From NCBI RefSeq assembly GCF_003931855.1, contig NZ_CP034248.1:4340001-4404000 (forward strand): DNA of 64,000 nt, given 5' to 3'. Below the pieces are notes generated by a model, which saw nothing but the letters and a program-made list of their open reading frames with translations, was not told the DNA's origin and searched no databases. Source of the stretch: Paenibacillus lentus. GTDB taxonomy: Bacteria; Bacillota; Bacilli; Paenibacillales; Paenibacillaceae. Made by a program: the position numbers and the translations under genes. This document shows, piece after piece, positions 57,888-64,000 of this stretch; positions within the stretch are counted from its first letter, which is position 1; each line of letters opens with the position of its first letter.

Positions 57888-58460
57888 ATGGACAATCACA
57901 ACAATAATGATCATGAGCAACTAGGTTATTTGTTTAATGTGGAAATTTTGGTGAAGAGCAAATCAAACGCCGTCGCACTCCAATCGCTGCTTCAGTTGCT
58001 GAACAGCGGAGAACAAATTATTGATTATCGAATCAACTCAGGGATTGAGCTTGGGGAAGTGATCGACTCCCTACTTGCCGCTAAGAAGCAATCGATCATC
58101 TCCAGATCATACAAACGACTTACAACGAACACATCCACCAAACAAGAATCTTCTGACATATCTCATGACAAAGCGGATGACAATAGTGAGGCAACAGACA
58201 AGACAAAGATCGCGCCAAATGCTGAAAACAGCTTCGCCGCCGTTGCCATGAGTGGAAATTTCCAGGAATGGATCCAGAAGTACATTTCGGAGAATCGCCT
58301 AGTTCGGCTTTTGATTAACCGTAACGGAGAACGCGTTAACATCCCTTGCCGTATATTGAATTTCCAAGTGGAAACCTACACCATCAATGTATATCATGTT
58401 GACGAGAAGCAGGTATATACCTTCACGCTTAGCGAAGTCATTGATTTCATGGATGCCTAA
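57888..58460 (+). CDS. hypothetical protein with Hfq/Sm-like C-terminal pattern
   Basis: 190 residues, family not recognised. N-terminal ~75 residues: LGYLFNVEILVKSKSNAVAL ... LLNSGEQIIDYRINSG. A low-complexity Ser/Asp/Lys linker follows at ~78-115. C-terminal ~120-190: FQEWIQKYISENRLVRLLIN, RNGERVNIPCRILNF, then VYTFTLSEVIDF. A helix followed by five predicted strands with an N-G turn and a Y-x-(F/H)-x-(L/I)-x-x-(V/I) end resembles the Hfq layout (helix, VNG, KHAIST). This is a pattern resemblance only. GGGGG lies 5 bases before ATG 57888. Possibly RNA-related; unproven. Confidence 0.55.
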   Translation: MDNHNNNDHEQLGYLFNVEILVKSKSNAVALQSLLQLLNSGEQIIDYRINSGIELGEVIDSLLAAKKQSIISRSYKRLTTNTSTKQESSDISHDKADDNSEATDKTKIAPNAENSFAAVAMSGNFQEWIQKYISENRLVRLLINRNGERVNIPCRILNFQVETYTINVYHVDEKQVYTFTLSEVIDFMDA

Positions 58461-58494
58461 AGCTCCCAATCAGACTCAGTAATATGCAAGACAT

Positions 58495-58537
58495 ACAAAA
58501 TGCTGTGCCGTCCCCAGAGGATAGCGCAGCATTTTGT
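58495..58537. terminator. bidirectional terminator between converging genes
   Basis: ACAAAATGCTG / CAGCATTTTGT is an 11-bp perfect stem with a GC-rich interior and lies between two converging genes. T-rich sequence follows on the plus strand (TTAAATACTCATTTATTTTTG). Confidence 0.75.
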
Positions 58538-58548
58538 TAAATACTCAT

Positions 58549-58929
58549 TTATTTTTGTCCTGTCTGGTCCCACGCCGATAGGGCAAGCAGAAGCCATCCA
58601 GCAATGAAAGAAACTCCCCCAAGCGGAGTGATGGGACCCAGCCATCTCCAGCCCATCACCGATAGCAGGTAGAGGCTACCGGAGAACAATACGATTCCAA
58701 TCAAGAACAGCCAGGCCGACCAGCGCAGCTTTCCACTCTCCCCCCATATACCGGCTGCTAACGCAACGAGGATTATTCCTATGCCATGGATCATATGATA
58801 TTGAACCCCAGTCTTGTACGTCTCGATCGAGTCTTGAATGATCGGCTCCAGCACATGAGCTCCAAAAGCGCCAAGAGCAACGGCCAACAGCATAATTATT
58901 GCTCCTATTCCAGCTATTTTTCGCTGCAT
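58549..58929 (-). CDS. DUF423 membrane protein (YwdK-like)
   Basis: 126 residues with four membrane segments. The N-terminal IMLLAVALGAFGAHVLEP and YHMIHGIGIILVALAAG, together with SGSLYLLSVMG and ITPLGGVSFIAGWLLLAL, are the DUF423 signature. Found widely; function unknown. Monocistronic. Confidence 0.9.
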   Translation of the reverse strand: MQRKIAGIGAIIMLLAVALGAFGAHVLEPIIQDSIETYKTGVQYHMIHGIGIILVALAAGIWGESGKLRWSAWLFLIGIVLFSGSLYLLSVMGWRWLGPITPLGGVSFIAGWLLLALSAWDQTGQK

Positions 58930-59108
58930 AGATATCCCTCCCGAAAAGTTTGCCTTTCAAACTTCAAATCTACTTACCTATCATAACCCAGGCTGCGTCA
59001 CCTTTGCCAGAACTGGCACTAAAATGAATTTTTTCTTGATTTTTTGCCGAATCTATGGAAGATTATACGTTAATGTGACTAATTCTCTACAAAGGAGCTT
59101 GATTATTA

Positions 59109-59522
59109 ATGAATTATGAACCTGGGGCACAACCCCCAACTCCCAACTATGATTATGCACCTGGCCAACCCTCGGCCCGTCGGAAACACTCCGGCCTTGG
59201 CATAGCCTCATTCGTTATGAGCATCATTGCATTGCTCGGTTATTTCATCGCTTTCTTCCTGATCATTGCCGCCGTTGGTCAGGCCATCCAAGATCCAGCT
59301 TACATTGAGGAAACCATAACGAATGATCCCGCAGCAATTATGGGCACTCTGGCCATATTCGGGGCAGCTATTATAAATTTGATCGCTCTCATTCTAGGCA
59401 TTGTCGGACTTATTATCAAAAACCGTAAAAAGGTGTTTGCTATTATTGGCACCGTGTTATCCTCACTATCCGTACTGTTGATTGTCTTTCTATTTATCGT
59501 CGGTACATTACAGCAACTATAA
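59109..59522 (+). CDS. DUF4190-type small membrane protein
   Basis: 137 residues. A Pro/Tyr-rich cytoplasmic start (EPGAQPPTPNYDYAPGQP) is followed by KHSGLGIASFVMSIIALLGY, a second segment IFGAAIINLIALILGIVGL and a third SSLSVLLIVFLFIVG. This is the DUF4190 layout. AAAGGAG lies 11 bases before ATG 59109. Function unknown. Confidence 0.78.
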   Translation: MNYEPGAQPPTPNYDYAPGQPSARRKHSGLGIASFVMSIIALLGYFIAFFLIIAAVGQAIQDPAYIEETITNDPAAIMGTLAIFGAAIINLIALILGIVGLIIKNRKKVFAIIGTVLSSLSVLLIVFLFIVGTLQQL

Positions 59523-59540
59523 GTCCAGCAACACAACTTG

Positions 59541-59577
59541 CCTCCCGTTAGCCCTAAACAAGTTATCGCGGAGGCAT
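59541..59577 (+). terminator. possible terminator after the DUF4190 gene
   Basis: TGCCTCC / GGAGGCA with a long loop, followed by TGTTCTTGTT; weak T tract. Confidence 0.5.
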
Positions 59578-59708
59578 GTTCTTGTTAGCGCACCGTAGTA
59601 AGTCCCTGTTTACCAACTACACTTTCTAGTGAAAAAAATAGAAATGATGTTAAAGCTCTTGCTTTTTGATAAAATAAAGCAGGACTATTTGAATTTAAGG
59701 AGATACTT

Positions 59709-60578
59709 ATGGCACAAGTTAAAATTTTTGCGGACAGCACATCCGATCTGCCGGCGTCTTGGGCCACAGATTACGGTATCGGCATCATTCCGCTATATGT
59801 CGTCTTTGATGACCAAACCTATCGGGACGGTATCGACATTACTCCGGTCGGCATTTACGAGAGAGTCGCTGCCGCTGGGAGCTTACCGAAAACGACAGCC
59901 CCTTCTCCCAAAGACTTTATAGACGCCTTTGCACCACATATTGCAGAAGGATATGATATCGTCTATATCAGCATTTCGTCCAGTCTATCTTCTACATATC
60001 AGAACGCGCTCATCGCCGCGGAGGAATTTCCAGAAGGACGAGTGCAAGTCGTAGACTCGCTTAATTTATGCAGCGGCATCGGCCTGCTTGTGATGAAAGC
60101 AATCAGAGCTTCACAGCAAGGGCATAGCGCCGTGGAGATCGCAGCTTTGCTTGAACGCTCCAGACAGTTAGTCAATACCGAATTTGTCATTGATACGCTG
60201 GAATATCTGTACAAGGGGGGGCGCTGCTCGGGCATGCAGAACTTCATTGGCAGCTTGCTTCAAATACGGCCCGTACTTAGAGTCGTTGACGGCAGCATTA
60301 TTCCTGCCTACAAAATCCGCGGCAAGAAGGAAAAGGCTGTTCAACAAATGCTCGACAACGCTCTTGCCAAAAAAGATCAAATGGACGATGATTTAATTAT
60401 CGTAGCCCACACCCTAGCTGAAGAAGAGGCACGCCGACTGGCAGCAATTCTCAGAGAACAGACCCCGGCGCGCGAGGTGGCAATTGCCGAAGCAGGCTGC
60501 GTCATATCCAGTCACTGCGGTCCCCACACCGTGGCGATTATGTATATGAGCAAGGGCTCCGAGGAACGAATCGGATAA
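59709..60578 (+). CDS. DegV family fatty-acid-binding protein, copy 1
   Basis: 289 residues. DegV signature: KIFADSTSDLPASWATDYGI, the PKTTAPSPKDF lipid-loop motif, ISISSSLSSTYQNALIAAEE, VVDSLNLCSGIGLLVMKA and EYLYKGGRCSGM. DegV/FakB proteins bind a fatty acid for phosphorylation by FakA. TAAGGAG precedes ATG 59709. The next gene encodes a close paralogue 26 bases on, sharing a terminator. FakA is not in the window. Confidence 0.94.
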   Translation: MAQVKIFADSTSDLPASWATDYGIGIIPLYVVFDDQTYRDGIDITPVGIYERVAAAGSLPKTTAPSPKDFIDAFAPHIAEGYDIVYISISSSLSSTYQNALIAAEEFPEGRVQVVDSLNLCSGIGLLVMKAIRASQQGHSAVEIAALLERSRQLVNTEFVIDTLEYLYKGGRCSGMQNFIGSLLQIRPVLRVVDGSIIPAYKIRGKKEKAVQQMLDNALAKKDQMDDDLIIVAHTLAEEEARRLAAILREQTPAREVAIAEAGCVISSHCGPHTVAIMYMSKGSEERIG

Positions 60579-60604
60579 TCCGAATTACATTTGGAGGGAT
60601 CACT

Positions 60605-61459
60605 TTGCGAACCATAAAAATATTTGCGGACAGTACCTGCGATCTGCCAGAAGCATGGATCAAGGATTACGATATCGGCATCGTTCCGCTTTACGTAACG
60701 TTTGAGAACGAAATGTTCAAGGACGGAGTCGATCTTACAACGCCGCAGTTGTATAGCAAAGTAGCGAAGAGCGGCCGCCTGCCGAAGACGGCAGCACCGT
60801 CTCCCGCCGATTTTATCCAGGCCTTCACCCCTGCGATTGAGCAAGGACAGCAAATTTTGTACATTAGTTTGTCTTCTGAATTATCTTCTACTTATCAGAA
60901 TGCCCTTATCGCAGCTGAAGAGTTTGAGGAGGGGCAGGTCACTGTTTTTGACTCGCTCAACCTATCCACCGGAATTGGATTGCTCGTCATGAAAGCAGTC
61001 AGAGCCGCAGATAAAGGCCAAAGCATAGCTGAAATTGTTGCCTTGCTGGAGAAGACAAGGCCCCAAGTTGAAACGGAATTCGTTATAGACTCCCTGGATT
61101 ACTTATATAAAGGCGGCAGATGTTCCGGAATGCAGAACTTGGTAGGAAGCCTGCTTAAAATCCGGCCAGTCATCAAAGTTATTGACGGAAAGATGACACC
61201 CGCCTCGAAAATCCGCGGCAGCCGCGAGAAAGTACTCGAGCAATTGCTTAACAATGCGCTGGCCAAAATCGATGACATGGACAATGACTTAATATTTATT
61301 ACCCATTCATTAGCAGATGAAGATGCCCTTCATCTGCAGGAAATATTGCAATCGAAAACAAAGGCCAGAGAAGTCGCCATATCCGATGCAGGATGTGTCA
61401 TTTCCAGCCATTGCGGAGCCAAGACAATCGGAATTTTATATACAAAATCGATTAAATAG
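60605..61459 (+). CDS. DegV family fatty-acid-binding protein, copy 2
   Basis: 284 residues, about two-thirds identical to the gene before it over its whole length. The same motifs are present: KIFADSTCDLPEAWIKDYDI, PKTAAPSPADF, SLSSELSSTYQNALIAAEE, DSLNLSTGIGLLVMKA and DYLYKGGRCSGM. TTG 60605 is used, with TTGGAGGG 8 bases upstream. A tandem duplicate, perhaps specialised for a different chain type as for FakB1/FakB2. Confidence 0.94.
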   Translation: MRTIKIFADSTCDLPEAWIKDYDIGIVPLYVTFENEMFKDGVDLTTPQLYSKVAKSGRLPKTAAPSPADFIQAFTPAIEQGQQILYISLSSELSSTYQNALIAAEEFEEGQVTVFDSLNLSTGIGLLVMKAVRAADKGQSIAEIVALLEKTRPQVETEFVIDSLDYLYKGGRCSGMQNLVGSLLKIRPVIKVIDGKMTPASKIRGSREKVLEQLLNNALAKIDDMDNDLIFITHSLADEDALHLQEILQSKTKAREVAISDAGCVISSHCGAKTIGILYTKSIK

Positions 61460-61467
61460 AACAATTT

Positions 61468-61517
61468 GGACAAGCCGACGATTCGTTATTACGATGCCAT
61501 CGGCTTGTCCATTTTTT
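61468..61517 (+). terminator. terminator of the degV pair
   Basis: GGACAAGCCGA / TCGGCTTGTCC is a perfect 11-bp stem followed by ATTTTTTATC. Confidence 0.9.
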
Positions 61518-61524
61518 ATCATGC

Positions 61525-64000
61525 TTAGGCATTGGATTTACCGAGCCTATGGCTCCACTCTCTCAGCAATACAGCAACCTCATTCCCGCAGAGTGGCTTG
61601 CTTAAAAGTCCTGCCATTCCGCTAGCCAAACAGCGTTCGCGCTGCTGCTCGATGATTTCATTACTGCTCATGCCGATGATAACAGGCATTTGCTCCACCG
61701 GCACCCACTGTCTGATTAAACGCGAGGCCTTGATTCCGTCCATCACCGGCATCTCAATGTCCATGAATATCAAATCATAGGTCTGATTAGATACAGCCTC
61801 TACCGCTTCCACACCATTATGGGCAACATGAGGCGCATAGCCGAGCTTCTCAAGCATTTGGACAAAAATTTGACAGTTTACCGGATGATCCTCTGCTACC
61901 AGCAGCGATAGTTGACCCTCCCGTCTGATCGAGCTGTTCTGTTTCCCCCCGTCTGCATCACATGCTTGCATCGAATCCGTCTTTTCGATAGTTGCAGCAG
62001 CAGCTTCCTCTTCCGCTTTCAAAAGAGCGAAATTATAATCAGGCTTTGCTGATTCGTCGGTGCAAACTTGCTGTTCAACCTGTCGTCCCGTCGCTCCCTC
62101 TTCTTCATTCTCCCGCTCGCCGCAAATCAGCGTAAATCGAAACGTCGAGCCCTCCCCTTCCTTACTATCTACCGAAATCGTCCCACCCATCAATTCGACC
62201 ATTTTCTTACATATAGCCAATCCAAGTCCCGTTCCCCCGTATTTGCGATTCACCACAGGATGAAGCTGAGAGAAGGATTGGAATAATTTATATTGCTGAT
62301 CCTCTGGAATGCCGATCCCCGTATCTGATACGCTAATTTCCAGCAGCAGAGATGAAGGAGTTTGCATCTCTTGTCTAGCAATCATGATGATAATTTCCCC
62401 CTGCTCCGTAAATTTCAAAGCATTACCAATTAAATTAACGAGGATTTGCCGTAATCGCACGGGATCACTAACGATAAGCTCTGGCACGTGGGGACCGATA
62501 TAATAGGTAAGTGCAATATTCTTCTTGTCTGCGCTAGGCAAAAACAGCTCTACGGCACTTTCTACACAGGCATTTAAATCAAATAACTCATATTCGAGCG
62601 CCATTTTTCCTGCCTCAATTTTGCTGAAATCCAGTACATCGTCCAAAATCGCTAAAAGCGCCTGACTGCTGCTCGAGATAATATCTGCATAATACCGCTG
62701 TTCCTCATTAAGCTCCGTCTCCAGCAGTAAATCAGTCATGCCGATGACGCCATTCATCGGAGTCCGAATCTCATGACTCATCGTGGCCAAAAACTCCGAT
62801 TTCGCGAGCGCCGTTCGTTCTGCAGACTCCTTCGCGCGCAAAATCTCCCGTTCTCCCGTTATATCGTGAAATACAACGACTGCACCCACAATTTGCCCTC
62901 TTTCAACCATCGGATTCACCGTATACTGTACTAGAAAGCTGGAGCCATCCCTTCTCCAGAATACATCCTCGTTCACCGCCCGTGAAATCCCGTCCTTCAT
63001 CGTTTGAATAATCGGACACAGCTTCGCCGGGTAGTCCGTTCCCTCGCTGGTCGTATGATGGATCAAAGAATGATCGGATTGCCCGATGAAATCCTCCTGT
63101 TCATATCCAAGCATATTCGCAGCAGCCTTGTTAATAAAGACCGTTCTTCCATTCTCATCAAGACCGTAAATCCCTTCGGATACGGATCCCAAAATAAGCG
63201 AATGCTGGTAGCTGAGCTTTTCAATCTGCTCCACATAACGCTTTCTTTCCGTAATGTCGTTAACTAAGCCATACACTCCGACAACGCGCTTATCTACCAT
63301 GATCGGTACATTTGTAACCGCAATTTCGATCTTTTTTCCCTCTTTATTGATAACTACGGTTTCATAGGTTTGCGGCTTCCCTTCCTTCGCCAGCTCAAAA
63401 TGATGAATCGTATTGACGAGATCTGCCGGGTCGATAAGGTCGTGAAAGCTCATTGTCGTAAGGTCATCCCGATTATAACCCGTGAGCAGCTCGAAGTTTG
63501 AATTCAACGTCAAATACCGGCCCAGCAAATCCATGGAATATACGCTGGCAGGACTGTATTCGAACAAAGATTTATAGCGCTGCTGGCTTTCCTGCAACCT
63601 CCGTTCGCTTTCTTTGCGCTCAGTCACATCCCGTGAAATGACGATCATCTCAGCGATTTCTCCGGTTAATTGATCGTATCGGTATCTCCCTGTGCTTTCA
63701 AACCAAATATACTGCCCGTCCTTACAGCGAATGCGATAAGTTACTGTATAAACTTGGCGGGATTTCATCTGCGACTCCAAATACGCCTTAACCACCGGCA
63801 CGTCCTCTGGATGAAAAAATTCATAAACGCTGCAGCCGACCATTTCCTCGGGCTCATACCCGAGCAAGGTGACCGAGGACTGCGAGGCGAATAAGAATAC
63901 CGCCTCCTCATCCGCAGTGTGCCGAGCAATCAAATCCATGGAATATTCGGAGATGAGCCGAAACTGCCGCTCGCTCTCCCGCAATGCAGCCTCAATCTTC
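61525..64000 (-). CDS. hybrid sensor histidine kinase with three PAS domains (partial)
   Basis: Over 820 residues; the 5' end lies beyond the right edge and the frame stays open to base 64000. Three PAS/PAC units: [20 protein letters not shown] onward, [20 protein letters not shown] onward, and [20 protein letters not shown] onward. Then HisKA with [18 protein letters not shown], HATPase with [16 protein letters not shown] and [20 protein letters not shown], and a C-terminal receiver with [12 protein letters not shown] and phospho-Asp in [14 protein letters not shown] soluble or membrane-linked hybrid kinase; the input region is not visible. Cognate partner not in the window. Confidence 0.93.
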   Translation of the reverse strand, partial: KIEAALRESERQFRLISEYSMDLIARHTADEEAVFLFASQSSVTLLGYEPEEMVGCSVYEFFHPEDVPVVKAYLESQMKSRQVYTVTYRIRCKDGQYIWFESTGRYRYDQLTGEIAEMIVISRDVTERKESERRLQESQQRYKSLFEYSPASVYSMDLLGRYLTLNSNFELLTGYNRDDLTTMSFHDLIDPADLVNTIHHFELAKEGKPQTYETVVINKEGKKIEIAVTNVPIMVDKRVVGVYGLVNDITERKRYVEQIEKLSYQHSLILGSVSEGIYGLDENGRTVFINKAAANMLGYEQEDFIGQSDHSLIHHTTSEGTDYPAKLCPIIQTMKDGISRAVNEDVFWRRDGSSFLVQYTVNPMVERGQIVGAVVVFHDITGEREILRAKESAERTALAKSEFLATMSHEIRTPMNGVIGMTDLLLETELNEEQRYYADIISSSSQALLAILDDVLDFSKIEAGKMALEYELFDLNACVESAVELFLPSADKKNIALTYYIGPHVPELIVSDPVRLRQILVNLIGNALKFTEQGEIIIMIARQEMQTPSSLLLEISVSDTGIGIPEDQQYKLFQSFSQLHPVVNRKYGGTGLGLAICKKMVELMGGTISVDSKEGEGSTFRFTLICGERENEEEGATGRQVEQQVCTDESAKPDYNFALLKAEEEAAAATIEKTDSMQACDADGGKQNSSIRREGQLSLLVAEDHPVNCQIFVQMLEKLGYAPHVAHNGVEAVEAVSNQTYDLIFMDIEMPVMDGIKASRLIRQWVPVEQMPVIIGMSSNEIIEQQRERCLASGMAGLLSKPLCGNEVAVLLREWSHRLGKSNA

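Overview
The window reads as a chromosome segment of an endospore-forming Firmicute, most likely Paenibacillus or a close relative. Evidence: a cotJABC spore-coat operon, a SpoVB-type flippase, tandem YheC/YheD proteins, a Firmicute-order sufCDSUB operon with SufU, a LicT-controlled beta-glucoside PTS operon, many TTG/GTG starts behind strong GGAGG sites, and a moderate G+C backbone. The genus is inferred from gene content only. I recognise no rRNA, tRNA or CRISPR array.

Layout. 0-6.5 kb: YheC/YheD genes, a HAD phosphatase, a secreted amidase_6 protein, SpoVB, and an exported cytochrome c / YtkA-like / small hypothetical operon whose first gene seems to start at an ATA codon. 6.7-13.6 kb: a chemoreceptor and the licT-bglP-bglA operon with two RAT antiterminator/terminator switches and a probable CcpA site. 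13.7-17.8 kb: nosD-nosL-nosY-nosF plus a TlpA-like thioredoxin, with no nosZ beside them. 18-20 kb: a GntR-regulated sugar-catabolism operon scarred by a deletion fusing an amidohydrolase to a sugar kinase. 20-29 kb: a CAP-domain exoprotein, a phosphodiesterase, a coat-like cupin, a four-gene glycosyltransferase / copper-amine-oxidase-N operon and a two-component system.

29.4-38.8 kb is a decayed accessory region bounded by a 5'-truncated cotJC copy (30.7-31.07 kb) and the intact cotJABC operon (38.2-39.35 kb). Between them lie the broken C-terminal half of a probable NACHT/STAND NTPase interrupted by an IS21-family element, a fragment of an EamA transporter, an IS4-type element inserted exactly at the start codon of a secreted-protein gene, an AT-rich two-gene cassette, and what looks like the 5' tip of a group II intron just after the cotJC terminator. 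An MFS gene with an internal deletion sits just outside.

39.5-64 kb is mostly core genome: a CNNM/HlyC-type transporter, the YfkAB radical SAM protein, two HD-GYP proteins (one with a degenerate HD motif), UppP, a YunD-like nucleotidase, a repeat protein with a basic partner, sufCDSUB under a Fur/PerR-like palindrome, Dps, mtnK-mtnA for methionine salvage, a hypothetical protein with an Hfq-like C-terminal pattern, DUF423, DUF4190, two tandem DegV proteins, and a hybrid PAS histidine kinase running off the right edge.

The strongest leads are the reconstructed NACHT pseudogene, the IS insertion that separated a ribosome binding site from its gene, the group II intron scar, the orphan nosDLYF set, the probable ATA start, and the HD-GYP protein lacking its HD histidine. 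No complete new defence or signalling system is evident; the best candidate is inactivated. All family assignments come from reading motifs; no database search was possible.
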